Source of the DNA: Calothrix sp. HK-06
Lineage (GTDB): Bacteria; Cyanobacteriota; Cyanobacteriia; Cyanobacteriales; Nostocaceae
NCBI RefSeq assembly: GCF_001904745.1
Contig: NZ_MRCD01000003.1
Location: forward strand, 1 to 64,000
Length of the DNA stretch: 64,000 bases
Direction: 5' to 3'
Part shown: positions 1 through 8,761 of the stretch, piece by piece
How the letters are laid out: each line of letters begins with the position of its first letter
Position numbering within the stretch: the first letter of the stretch is position 1
The notes under the pieces: generated by a model
The model's database searches: none
Seen by the model: the letters and a program-made list of their open reading frames with translations, nothing else
What the model was told of the DNA's origin: nothing
Translations under genes and position numbers: made by a program

Positions 1-147
1 TATAGCGAAGTTTTTGTCAAGAAGCCCGGTTTCTAGGCCTGGTGCAAGATGTGAGGTACTCAGTGATAGTGTTTTGCCAGTTAGTTAATACTCCCTGTTG
101 GTTCGGAGCATTTTTCAAACTACCATCTAGGCGCTCTACCATTCGAT

Positions 148-399
148 GTGTGGGACCTTGAAGATACTTGGGTTTATATTACTGGGCAAAATCCACTTGC
201 TTCTGACAGACAAATTGCTCAAATTCTTGACCGTTTGCCCATGTTAGCTCAGTTTCCTGACATGGGCAAAAGCCAAGATGCGTTACTTCAAGGACTTAGG
301 AGCTTTTCAGTTAAGCCATATATTGCTTTTTACGTCAAAATTGAAGATGCCATTGAAATACTACAAATTTTGCATCAATCTAGGAATTTTGAAAGTTAG
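148..399 (+). pseudogene. RelE/ParE-family toxin, N-terminally truncated
   Basis: The 83-residue frame matches the ParE-type mRNase/gyrase-toxin fold from its first helix onward: DLEDTWVYI, then a mid helix, then FPDMGKSQD, a GLRSFSVKPYIAFY strand pair and IEILQILHQSRNF at the end. The family normally has about 10 more residues (a first strand and helix start). The reading frame is open back to base 85, but those residues do not resemble the family, and the start would be GTG at 148. No ParD-like antitoxin is visible in bases 1-147. It is either a decayed toxin or one whose start was lost by a frameshift. The partner, if any, lies outside the window. Confidence 0.6.
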
Positions 400-416
400 T
401 TTGGGAACAATGCCGT

Positions 417-2030
417 CTAAAAAGAGAATACAGTTCGCAATGTACCTGTAAAAATAGTACCGTTATCTTCTTGGTTAGCAGGATTGGTTATCACTTGTAC
501 TAACGGTGTGATTCTAATATTATCGGAAATCGGGAGATTGTAGAATGCTTCAAAGTTTGTCTGAGTTGCATTACCTACTGCATTCTCAATAAACGGTTGA
601 CCAATAGCAATACCTGCCAAAGCACCTGTTTTCAAAAGGTCTCGGAATGCAACACCTGCCATCCAGTAACTAGGTTCAATGTCACCAAAGGCAGTGTCAT
701 TGTAACTGCCGAAACCGTAACGACCAAAGACTGCAAAGGAACGTGAAATCGCTAGTTCAACGTTGGCGCCGAATACATTAAACTGACCATTCAGCACATT
801 CCCGCTAGCGTATTGAAGGCGTAACGCTGCATGTTTAGATGGAGCATATTCTAGTTCAACGACTCCTTGGTACGGGTCGCCAAACAATCCTTGGTTACTA
901 CGACCATTGGGGTAAAGAGCATAGCCCAATGGGAAAATACCGGGAACAAAAGATGAGCTAGTTTCCTTTGGTTCATTGGCAGATGCAGCTATATAAGCCG
1001 CACGTGCGGTGAATGAACCTTGACCAGGATTCCAATTAACGGCAGCACCTGCTCCTAACCCTTGAACTGGAAAAAGAATATAGTTGTTAACTAATGCTTG
1101 GGTAGAAAAATCTAAAAAGCTGAGGTTTGCATAGCTGTTTAAGTCTACGTAGTCAGTTAGGCTGATTCTTGGACCAAAGGAAAGAGTGATATCTTTAGAT
1201 GGGGAGAATGTATAGTACAAACGCGAAAGACCTAATTTTTCTATAGGTGGTTTCGCTGAGAAATCTAAGGTACTACCGAATGCTGCCTCCAAAAATCCAG
1301 CAACGTTATCATCCGCACCATTACTACCAATATCAAGTCGAATTTTCAGTAAATCAGTACCGCTAAAGCTTGTATCAAAATCTAAAGCTGCTCGATAGAT
1401 AAAAGTAGTGTTAGGATTTTCTTTGGCAATCTCCCTACCCGTCACATCAATAATCCGTTCACCACTAAAACCTCCCCCAGTCAGTGCAAAAATAACTTGA
1501 CCACTTAGTTTTGTTGTTGTAGAAAATTGGTTTGCTTCCAAAGATGCTGCACTAACTTCTAAAAAGTCTATACGACCCCGTAGCATAGTTAACTCAATTG
1601 CAAACTCTTGCTGAAGTCGTTGTAATGTAGCTAAATCATCACGCAAGAGTGTTGTTCTCTGTGCAATCAGTTCGTTGACTCGTTCAAGTGTTGTGATTAA
1701 TACTGCTGCAAATTCATAACGAGTCATTACTCGATTTCCTCGGAATCTGCTATCTGAATGACCTGCAATAACACCGTAACGTTCGATTAAGGATTGAAGC
1801 GCGCGAAATGCCCAGTCAGTTGGTTGAAGATCTTCTAATTGATTGACTGAAGTAACTTGTTCATCAATGAGAACTTTTTGCTCTTGTACATCTACATTTG
1901 CTATCTGGTAAACTGTATTAGGAGTATATGAAGATGTTTCTGCCCAAGCTGTGTTTGCAACACTAAGTGATAATAATAAACTCAAGCTATTTATTATACT
2001 AATAGACAGTAAAATATTTATTAAATTCAT
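417..2030 (-). CDS. SLH-domain OprB-type outer-membrane porin
   Basis: About 537 residues. A signal peptide ends near NTAWA. An SLH domain follows at about residues 60-113 (LEDLQPTDWAFRALQSL, then YGVIAGHSDS, then MTRYEFAAVL), then a coiled coil (about 115-165) and a long beta-rich OprB/carbohydrate-porin region ending in a terminal Phe, as expected for an outer-membrane barrel. The family anchors to pectin-like peptidoglycan polymers through SLH and passes small solutes or inorganic ions. An open frame continues upstream to 2141, but ATG at 2030 is preceded by AAGGA and begins the signal peptide, so I place the start there. It lies downstream of azoreductase on the same strand, separated by a hairpin. 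Confidence 0.9.
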   Translation of the reverse strand: MNLINILLSISIINSLSLLLSLSVANTAWAETSSYTPNTVYQIANVDVQEQKVLIDEQVTSVNQLEDLQPTDWAFRALQSLIERYGVIAGHSDSRFRGNRVMTRYEFAAVLITTLERVNELIAQRTTLLRDDLATLQRLQQEFAIELTMLRGRIDFLEVSAASLEANQFSTTTKLSGQVIFALTGGGFSGERIIDVTGREIAKENPNTTFIYRAALDFDTSFSGTDLLKIRLDIGSNGADDNVAGFLEAAFGSTLDFSAKPPIEKLGLSRLYYTFSPSKDITLSFGPRISLTDYVDLNSYANLSFLDFSTQALVNNYILFPVQGLGAGAAVNWNPGQGSFTARAAYIAASANEPKETSSSFVPGIFPLGYALYPNGRSNQGLFGDPYQGVVELEYAPSKHAALRLQYASGNVLNGQFNVFGANVELAISRSFAVFGRYGFGSYNDTAFGDIEPSYWMAGVAFRDLLKTGALAGIAIGQPFIENAVGNATQTNFEAFYNLPISDNIRITPLVQVITNPANQEDNGTIFTGTLRTVFSF

Positions 2031-2064
2031 TTTATAATCCTTATTTTTTATATTTCTAAAATTC

Positions 2065-2097
2065 AGATTCCCGACTTTTCCAAGAAGTCGGGAATCT
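2065..2097 (-). terminator. Perfect 13-bp stem hairpin after azoreductase
   Basis: AGATTCCCGACTT (2065-2077) pairs with AAGTCGGGAATCT (2085-2097) across a 7-base loop. It sits just past the azoreductase stop (2107) and before the porin start (2030), with an AT-rich stretch following on the minus strand. It is a likely terminator or an RNA-stabilising hairpin that separates the two transcripts. Confidence 0.6.
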
Positions 2098-2106
2098 AAT
2101 GGGAAT

Positions 2107-2715
2107 CTAATTTCTAGCAACAAACTCTTGAATAACATCACTAACGGCAGCTATTGACTGTTGACGATTTTCATCACCCATTGATAAATTCTCGGCATGG
2201 ATAAATGTAATATCTGTAATACCAATAAGCTCAAAAATAGCTCTCAAATACGGTTCTTGAAAATCGAGCTGACTATTTGAATACGTACCTCCGCGCGTGG
2301 TAATTACAAGTATTTTTTTATCTTTTACTAAGCCTTCATAACCATCTTGACCGACTGTAAAAGTTCTTTTAACTCTAACAATCTGGTCGATATACGCTTT
2401 GAAATTAGCGGGGATGCTGTAGTTATACATCGGAACACCGAAAACACATAAGTCAGCAGCTAAAAGTTCATCAATCAATTCATCGGATATTTTAAGCGCT
2501 GCTTCTAATTCGGGAGACAGTTCTCTAGAACGACTAAAAGCTGCTGCAATCCAAGTTTCATCAATTGGTGGAATAACATAGTGCCCTATGTCCCGGTAAG
2601 TCACAGTATCATGCTTATAAGCTTGTTTCCATGCGGTAATAAATTCTTTAGTTAATAAGCGAGAGATAGAACGCTCGCTTCTGGGACTAGAATCAATATG
2701 TAAAATATGTGTCAT
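2107..2715 (-). CDS. azoR: FMN-dependent NADH-azoreductase / quinone reductase
   Basis: 202 residues with the AzoR flavodoxin-like fold. A phosphate-binding loop near the N-terminus reads SSPRSERSISR, PMYNYSIPANFKAYID lies at about residues 95-110, and VITTRGGTY contacts the flavin at about 137-146. Members reduce azo bonds and quinones with NADH by a two-electron mechanism and are thought to protect against thiol and quinone stress; they are cytosolic dimers. The gene is 82 bases downstream of an MFS transporter and behind an AraC regulator on the same strand, so a detoxification operon under that regulator is likely. Confidence 0.88.
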   Translation of the reverse strand: MTHILHIDSSPRSERSISRLLTKEFITAWKQAYKHDTVTYRDIGHYVIPPIDETWIAAAFSRSRELSPELEAALKISDELIDELLAADLCVFGVPMYNYSIPANFKAYIDQIVRVKRTFTVGQDGYEGLVKDKKILVITTRGGTYSNSQLDFQEPYLRAIFELIGITDITFIHAENLSMGDENRQQSIAAVSDVIQEFVARN

Positions 2716-2797
2716 ATCAGTTCCTAAGATTTCATGAAAAACTCAATTGCTATTCGCAAACTATTTATTTTAGGAAAACCCTTTAGGTAGACTTTCA

Positions 2798-3940
2798 TTA
2801 GATAGAGTTACTTTTCTTTTTAAGTTGCTGGTAATGTAAAGCCAGTAAAATATTACTGATGATAAAAAGCACTCCAAAACCAAACAAGCTATTTACAATG
2901 CCTATTTTGTCAGACAAAAAACCAATAACAACAATAGGCACGCCATACCCTAGATAAGCACAAATGAAATACCCAGAAGTAATCCTTGCAGATTGCGAAG
3001 CACTAAACTTAAGGATTTCAGATAGTCCTCCTAAGTAGGTGAATCCATAACAAGCTGTTCCTGCTATCGCGACACCAAATATGACTAAACTTAAGGCGCC
3101 AGCATTTGCCCCATATGTAAAAACAATATAGCCAAAGACGAGAATCACGGCGCCGAATTGCACTGCATATCTTGCTTTCAGACGACGTGCAAATGGTTGG
3201 ACTAGAACACCACTAATTACAAAAATGAACAACATTAGACCTGACCAGTCAGGCAAACCATATTTAATTAACTTTGCTGGTAAAGTCAGACTTACAATTC
3301 CTGCCAGCGACCATGCCAAAGCAATAGCAAATCCTGGTGCAATAGTACCATTTGGAAAACTGGGTAGGCGAACTAGCGCAGTTCTTGAAATTGGTTGTTC
3401 TGGTAGTTGAGAAGCAAAACCAATGCTCAAGAATGTCAGTATAAAAACAACCCAATAGCTTAAAGGCACTAAAGTTTTTTTGTCTAACAATAAAACAGCG
3501 TTTGTAAACAAAGCACCACTAGAGAATCCTAAAGAACTAGTTAAACTTACATAAGCTGCAACTTGTGCTGAATTATTCGGGATGATTGTGGATATGTAGG
3601 CTGTTCCTGTTCCAGTAATTAAGCCAACTGCAATACCTTGCAAAACACGAGTAATAAACAGCGCGTAGATATTCGGATAGATAATCATTACGAATGTAGC
3701 AAGCATAGCTGATAATAAACTTGCCAAGATTACCTTTTTACGCCCTACACGGTCAGAAATACCACCAAATAAGATTAAAGTCGGCAATAATCCTATTACA
3801 TATGTTGCAAAAGCAACTGCTGATATTCCACTGCCAAAGCCTGCTTTTTGAGCGTATATGCTATAAAGCGGGACTTGTAAGCTAGGAGCATGAGTAACAA
3901 GAAATATTGCAGAGGCAACAATAATTACACTTCGTCTCAT
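2798..3940 (-). CDS. MFS transporter
   Basis: About 380 residues with some 12 hydrophobic segments. The loop between helices 2 and 3 carries the MFS signature GGISDRVGRKK (about residues 58-68), and a partial copy (SDKIG) lies in the second half. It belongs to the major facilitator superfamily; substrate cannot be read from sequence, though linkage to azoreductase and an AraC regulator suggests export of a toxic aromatic or quinone-like compound. The frame opens with TTG at 3946, but ATG two codons later has AGGG seven bases upstream and is preferred. Confidence 0.85.
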   Translation of the reverse strand: MRRSVIIVASAIFLVTHAPSLQVPLYSIYAQKAGFGSGISAVAFATYVIGLLPTLILFGGISDRVGRKKVILASLLSAMLATFVMIIYPNIYALFITRVLQGIAVGLITGTGTAYISTIIPNNSAQVAAYVSLTSSLGFSSGALFTNAVLLLDKKTLVPLSYWVVFILTFLSIGFASQLPEQPISRTALVRLPSFPNGTIAPGFAIALAWSLAGIVSLTLPAKLIKYGLPDWSGLMLFIFVISGVLVQPFARRLKARYAVQFGAVILVFGYIVFTYGANAGALSLVIFGVAIAGTACYGFTYLGGLSEILKFSASQSARITSGYFICAYLGYGVPIVVIGFLSDKIGIVNSLFGFGVLFIISNILLALHYQQLKKKSNSI

Positions 3941-4048
3941 TTGCAAACCCTAATTAATGATATAACTAGTAAGCTTCGGCTCTTGATTTGAGTATGCAAA
4001 ATATTCAACGTGTGTGTCTTGCAGATTCTTTGAATTTTGAGCAAATTC

Positions 4049-4945
4049 TTACTGACTTTCGATGAACTTTTTGGGACTGCTACCAAAATGGCGTCTGAAG
4101 TGGTAGCTCAAATGACTTTGATGAGTAAACCCAACTAATATAGATATTTCTGCAATACTAAGTTTTCCTTTAAGCAGCAGTTGCTTGGCACGTTCGACAC
4201 GATAGCGAATTATATATTGATGCGGCGCCAATCCAGTAGACTGCTTAAATAAACTAGAGAAATAACTTGGACTTATGTGAGCAATTGCCGCTAATTTGAA
4301 AAGCGTTAAATCTTCATCTATGTTATCGTGAATATAATCTAGCACTTGCTGCAACTTGCGTTTTGGTAAACCGTTTGTGGAAGAAGGCAGGGTACATTTT
4401 TTAGTAGAATAATTACGCAATAGGTGAGCCATCAAAGCTGTAAAGAGCGAATCTACGTACAGACGACCACCTAATTTGTTGGATTCTAATTCGGATTTAA
4501 GGGCTATTGCAATACTATGAATCAATGGGTCGGGACGACTTAAAGTTGGTAACAATTCTATATTACTGGCATCGGTCGCTTCTGCAACGTACCGCAACAG
4601 CATATTTGATTCAAAACTCAATGTAATAAACTGATGCTCTGCTTCCCAAGATGCCCGATTCCGTAAATTCGCTGGCACAACCGTAATTGCTCCCCGATTT
4701 ATGTTACTTGGTTGAGAAAATTCCTCAACTATCTCAAGCATCGGCGCCTGTAAAGTTAGATCGTGAACAATAATGCGATGTTGTTTAGAGGAATGTTCAA
4801 CCATATCGTACTGCGGTTGACGGTGGTATCGAAAATCAATATCCCAATTTGAGGCATAACTAGATAGCAATGCAGCACGCGGATAAATCATTAAATCCCC
4901 ATCTTGCTTAGTAAAATCAACCACTAAAGGATTTTTTGACATCAT
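4049..4945 (-). CDS. AraC-family transcriptional regulator
   Basis: 298 residues. The C-terminal third (about 195-296) has both AraC helix-turn-helix motifs: LTLFKLAAIAHISPSYFSSL, and ISILVGFTHQSHLSYHFRRH followed by FGSSPKKF. The N-terminal 180 residues form an effector-binding region of no recognised type. ATG at 4945 is preceded by GAGGG. It is the first gene of a same-strand run (regulator, MFS transporter, azoreductase) with gaps of about 110 and 80 bases, so it probably senses the transported or reduced compound. Confidence 0.88.
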   Translation of the reverse strand: MMSKNPLVVDFTKQDGDLMIYPRAALLSSYASNWDIDFRYHRQPQYDMVEHSSKQHRIIVHDLTLQAPMLEIVEEFSQPSNINRGAITVVPANLRNRASWEAEHQFITLSFESNMLLRYVAEATDASNIELLPTLSRPDPLIHSIAIALKSELESNKLGGRLYVDSLFTALMAHLLRNYSTKKCTLPSSTNGLPKRKLQQVLDYIHDNIDEDLTLFKLAAIAHISPSYFSSLFKQSTGLAPHQYIIRYRVERAKQLLLKGKLSIAEISILVGFTHQSHLSYHFRRHFGSSPKKFIESQ

Positions 4946-5114
4946 AATTTCTACCCTCTTTGCCTAAATAAGCCGCTCAAATTAAACATAGTCGGAATGA
5001 CTTCATTTTAATCTAATTCTAAAGTTTGCAACCGCATTTGGGTAGGAATAAGTCGATAAATCTACAAATACTTAGTGCTTCTTAATCTAATATTTATATA
5101 CTATACAAGATTAG
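4946..5114. other. AT-rich gap with no gene
   Basis: This is the AT-rich leader upstream of the AraC gene, ending at the P450 fragment. I see no ORF, hairpin or repeat. Promoters for the AraC gene would lie here, but none can be singled out. Confidence 0.5.
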
Positions 5115-5250
5115 TTAGATAGTCTGGTGCCTGCCATAACCAACAATCCTTTCTTGGTGAAATGCGGGTTGTATCATTCTGCGTTGACGTTGCCAAAATT
5201 CGCCATCGCTACTTACTAACCCATTTCCAAGAAGTCGTTTGAATATGTTT
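5115..5250 (-). pseudogene. Cytochrome P450 fragment
   Basis: Reading the minus strand from about 5249 to 5115 gives [39 protein letters not shown] and then a stop. This is the B'-C helix region of bacterial P450s (consensus LLGxGLxxSDGExWRRQRRLxQPAFHxxRI), including the WxxxR pair that contacts the haem propionate. Only about 40 residues remain: I-helix, ExxR and Cys-loop are absent. It abuts the end of the HNH reading frame, which suggests that insertion of the DUF262-HNH gene removed or displaced the rest of a resident P450 gene. Confidence 0.75.
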
Positions 5251-5506
5251 AAACATTGTTCTCAGGAAATTTTGCTCCCTTGCCTCTATTACTATCTTTG
5301 TGAGCAATTTGAAGATTACCTAGAGAATCTTCACCTCCTATACTGATAGGTTTATTATGGTCTACTTCAATATCATCACCTATGAAAATAAGTGTTCCTG
5401 AAATAGCACAGCGATTACCTTGCTCCCTAAGCATTTCAATTTTCTCTGCTTCAGAAAGTTTAATTTCTCTCTTATGTGTAGAATATTTTGCATGAAATTC
5501 TTGCAC
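5249..5506 (-). pseudogene. HNH nuclease domain, out of frame with DUF262 gene
   Basis: 85 residues forming an HNH (His-Asn-His) module: CAISG, then IEVDHNKPISIGGEDSLGNLQIAH and DSNRGKG at the end. The core His of VDHNKP, Asn of LGNLQ and His of IAHKDSNRGK are present, but the first zinc Cys pair is incomplete (CAIS instead of CxxC). The frame begins at GTG 5506 and overlaps the 3' end of the DUF262 gene by 127 bases in another frame. DUF262 proteins commonly carry an HNH at this point, so this is probably its displaced C-terminus, joined either by ribosomal frameshifting or lost by a one-base deletion at 5507-5518. Confidence 0.65.
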
Positions 5507-7857
5507 TTTTTCATAAAAGTTTCTCTATAAATTTCAGAGTTATTTCTCAAAATATGGAAAAACTTTTGTAGGTCTTTTTTTATCTCTAATCTATGATACT
5601 GAACCATCTTTATATTAAGTGGAGCTAAGAGATACCAAAGAATATAAAAGTCTTGTTTTGTACGTCTAAAAGAACGAATCTGTCTTTGAGCTTTGAAAAG
5701 TGAATTTAACTCATCTGTGAAAAACTTTTCTAATATACTTTTATCCTGGCTGACATCTCTATCTAGTAAAATCGTTTTAATTTTTTTTATAAAATACTCT
5801 ACAGCCTTGATGCCTTTTATAAAATTAGCTTTTACTTCTTCGTCTTCCGATACATTTTGCAATAATTTGGTAATATCTTGGGATGACCCAATCCTTACAC
5901 TAATACCATCATTTTTACTATAAATATACAAATATTTTTCAGAGTTATTACTCTTCATTCTTTGAAATTCCAGATATACAAGAGACATATAAAGCTCTTC
6001 ATTTTCCATCCTATCTCTATCGTTACGCCCTTTAAATATCTTCGTATAAAACCACTCTCTGTGTTTTTTTACATTATCCCTAATAGTTGCAATAATTTCT
6101 CTATCCACCCATGAATTCCACATTTCAAATGAATTTTCACGAATTGGATATGGCTTGTTATTTAATCTAACAAATAAATCAACTGGATTAAATTGTGGGT
6201 TTAAGTCTTCTCTAATTTCGACTACAAATAGCTCAAAATCTAAAATTTTATCTTGTAAGGAAGAATTCAAATCTTTATAGCTTTTATTGTTTAATTTTTC
6301 TAATATTTGTAATCCTTTTAGTGAAAAACCAGAGTTTTTAGTTGTACATTGGCTATTGTTCTCGTCCACATATTTTTCACCTATAAAGCCTAATATTGTC
6401 AATAATCTTTGTTGACCATCTATGACTTCTGAAATTCCATCATTCCGTTTATAAATAAATATTGGAGGTAAGCTAATATCTAATAGTATACTTTCAATAA
6501 TTGAAGATGCCTTAGATACACTTATAACTTCCGACCTTTGATAAGAAGGCCGCACAAGAAACATATTACGTCCCATGACTCTAGCAATATCATCAATTGA
6601 ATTACGAGATGGTTCTGGTTTTGTCACCCTCAAAGACGCAAGCTCGCCTAATTTCGTAACAGTATCATTACTCTCGCTCATTCTTAGCTTCTTCAAATCA
6701 TCTCTTACTTTCTTATCCCCATCAATATAAGCACGAAGAATAATATCAAATTCATCTTCTAGTAAGCTTGCAGTGAAAAAGAATCGCTCATAAACTTGAC
6801 TATAATAATTTGACTCTATTTCTGTATATTTTCCAATATTACTGGATATCTTATTGCACAAACGATGAATTAAGTCAGTCTCATTTAAATTAGAAATAGT
6901 GCATCCTTCTGATTCTAAAACCTGTAAGCCCCATAGTAAACATTCAAAAACTAAACGATTATGTTGTAAATGAAGCTTTATGAAAGTATCTTTTATTTCA
7001 CGAATAATAGATATTTTTTTAAGAAAATTATCAGTTAATTGATCTACATTCTCAGTCTGAGTAACAAGAAATTCATATAGCTTATCTAGAGTTTCTGTAC
7101 GATTATTTCCCCATGCATAATATTTAATAGGAAATTGATGTAAAACTAAATATCTTCTTATAAATTGTAGAATCTTGCCGACATCTGAATCTTTACTACT
7201 TTCTCTTGGAGATAAAAATATGTCGATGATAGTCTTAGAGAAATCTGTATTATTTCTTATGATTTTTTTAAAGTTTTGAAACAATGGGTCAGCATCATAA
7301 ACAGCATTATCTATCTCTGGCTTTTTCAAGGGTGTTATACCAGAATTATATCTACCAAATATTTCTTTCTTTACCTTATCTTCCAAAGATGAATTTAATT
7401 TTGGTTCGTTGACGATCTCGAATTCAATAATTCTAATTTTAGCATCTAAAAATAACTCAATAATGCCTGCTGTTTCCTGATTATTCTGTAAAGAATGATA
7501 AGTAGATTTCGCTAGTTGCTTAAGAGCAGCTAATCCATTTCTTGTAAGAGAAAAATCATTTTCCTTAAAGCGTTTTATAGTCTCAAATCTCTGCCTTCCA
7601 TCAATAACTTCTATTTTAGTACCATTGTTAAAAAATATAAGTGGTGGAATTTCTGTTCCCAATAAAATACTTTCTATAAAATATGTTGCTTTATGATCGT
7701 CCCATACATAATTTCTCTGGTAATAGGGTTTATAGTCTATCTTATGTAAGCTTCGTAAGGTGAATAGAGAGTCTATAGATTTTGAGTAAGTTTCAATCTT
7801 TAAGTGCGAAGTAAAAATTCTTTCAAAATCACTAGGAGTTAAAAATAAACTACTCAT
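5380..7857 (-). CDS. Tandem DUF262 (ParB/GmrS-like NTPase) protein
   Basis: About 825 residues. It holds two DUF262 domains, each with the QR motif: PYYQRNYVWDDHK ... EVIDGRQRFETI in the first and PSYQRSEVI ... EVIDGQQRLLTI in the second. This domain is the nucleotide-hydrolysing module of GmrSD-type type IV restriction enzymes and SspE. ATG at 7857 begins just before the first domain; an in-frame GTG at 7953 is an alternative. The last 40 residues look unnatural because the HNH continuation lies in the -1 frame. The gene is AT-rich, has no GGCGCC and holds three of the window's GATC sites, so recent acquisition is likely. Function is unknown; phage defence is a reasonable guess. Confidence 0.75.
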   Translation of the reverse strand: MSSLFLTPSDFERIFTSHLKIETYSKSIDSLFTLRSLHKIDYKPYYQRNYVWDDHKATYFIESILLGTEIPPLIFFNNGTKIEVIDGRQRFETIKRFKENDFSLTRNGLAALKQLAKSTYHSLQNNQETAGIIELFLDAKIRIIEFEIVNEPKLNSSLEDKVKKEIFGRYNSGITPLKKPEIDNAVYDADPLFQNFKKIIRNNTDFSKTIIDIFLSPRESSKDSDVGKILQFIRRYLVLHQFPIKYYAWGNNRTETLDKLYEFLVTQTENVDQLTDNFLKKISIIREIKDTFIKLHLQHNRLVFECLLWGLQVLESEGCTISNLNETDLIHRLCNKISSNIGKYTEIESNYYSQVYERFFFTASLLEDEFDIILRAYIDGDKKVRDDLKKLRMSESNDTVTKLGELASLRVTKPEPSRNSIDDIARVMGRNMFLVRPSYQRSEVISVSKASSIIESILLDISLPPIFIYKRNDGISEVIDGQQRLLTILGFIGEKYVDENNSQCTTKNSGFSLKGLQILEKLNNKSYKDLNSSLQDKILDFELFVVEIREDLNPQFNPVDLFVRLNNKPYPIRENSFEMWNSWVDREIIATIRDNVKKHREWFYTKIFKGRNDRDRMENEELYMSLVYLEFQRMKSNNSEKYLYIYSKNDGISVRIGSSQDITKLLQNVSEDEEVKANFIKGIKAVEYFIKKIKTILLDRDVSQDKSILEKFFTDELNSLFKAQRQIRSFRRTKQDFYILWYLLAPLNIKMVQYHRLEIKKDLQKFFHILRNNSEIYRETFMKKCKNFMQNILHIREKLNFLKQRKLKCLGSKVIAVLFQEHLFS

Positions 7858-7953
7858 GTTACAATTTATATATTCAGTATACTCATTTGATAATATACGA
7901 CCTGTTGAATAATTTATCAGCAGTTTAAAAAAATATACATTCAAATCTCTCAC

Positions 7954-8404
7954 ACTATTGTATTGAGAAAGATTAAAAATCTATCTTAGATAATCCAGGC
8001 AAACTAATTGTGGCTATGCAATTATGGCACCTCCCTATCAAGTGAGGTACGAGAACCTCACCCCCAATCCCCTCCCTGCTTGCGAGGAGGGAACTTTTGA
8101 TGTACCTCATGCAATTATACTAAACACGGCTAGGAAATAAACTTTGAGTTAGTGACCCGTAGGTTGGGTTCCACTGCACTTCACCCAACCTACAAAAGTA
8201 TAGTTTTTAACCTTTAAAGTATAGGAAACGCTATAATTCTTAGGATTTTCAATAAAAATCAATCTTCCCGTAGGATAGGTAGGACAGCCTGTTACGAATG
8301 AGTATAAGACAGGCGGTCTCGCCTGTCCTATGACTTAATATTTTATTTATAAACATCCTCTTAATTTTCCCAAACTCAGACTAATTCTTATTAGTTCATA
8401 AATA
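7954..8404. repeat. Intergenic stretch of palindromic repeats
   Basis: No gene. It contains a C-rich element at about 8047-8090, a hairpin of GTAGGTTGGGT (8159-8169) with ACCCAACCTAC (8183-8193), and a third element around 8275-8332 in which AGACAGGCGGTCTCGCCTGT is an imperfect palindrome. The GTAGGTTGGGT hairpin recurs at 17502, 25951 and 28491. These resemble the short dispersed intergenic palindromes common in filamentous cyanobacteria. Confidence 0.7.
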
Positions 8405-8760
8405 CTATATGCCGTGTCATGGATATTACCAATGAAGTAGCTATCATCACATCAGCCTGCCCACCAAACATTGAGTTAGCACCTAAGCTACCATCGATAT
8501 TTTCATTATTCCAGTTAAAGCATCTGCAACTTGAAGATTCGTAATGTCATTATACACATTCAAACATTTATCTCCAACTAAAGCAACTAATACTTTACCT
8601 TTTCTAGCACAAGCAACAGTCTTCCCTGTTTTTACTTGGAATTGTATAACCTCAAACAATTTGTATTTTCCTTTTTCAGGATTTATTTTACCTTTACATG
8701 ACAGTTCATGTCAGTATCATAAAGCAACTAAATCAAAGTGTACGTTTTCTGATATGGTAT
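8405..8760 (-). pseudogene. Decayed ORF of unknown family
   Basis: The minus strand reads as protein-like sequence in two frames: ENVHFDLVAL, two stops, HELSCKGKINPEKGKYK, LFEVIQFQVKTGKTVACARK, GKVLVALVGDKCLNVYND and ITNLQVADAL. After a frame change near 8500 it continues FNWNNENIDGSLGANSMFGG, QADVMIATSLVISMTRHI and a stop. Two stop codons and a frameshift mean it is inactive. I do not recognise the family. It lies 3' of the ABC exporter gene and within the GGCGCC-free stretch. Confidence 0.5.
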
Positions 8761-8761
8761 T

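Noticed and set aside
3225-3455. Small frames inside the MFS transporter gene
   Set aside because: They are antisense or out-of-frame shadows of a conserved membrane protein, with no ribosome site or family match.
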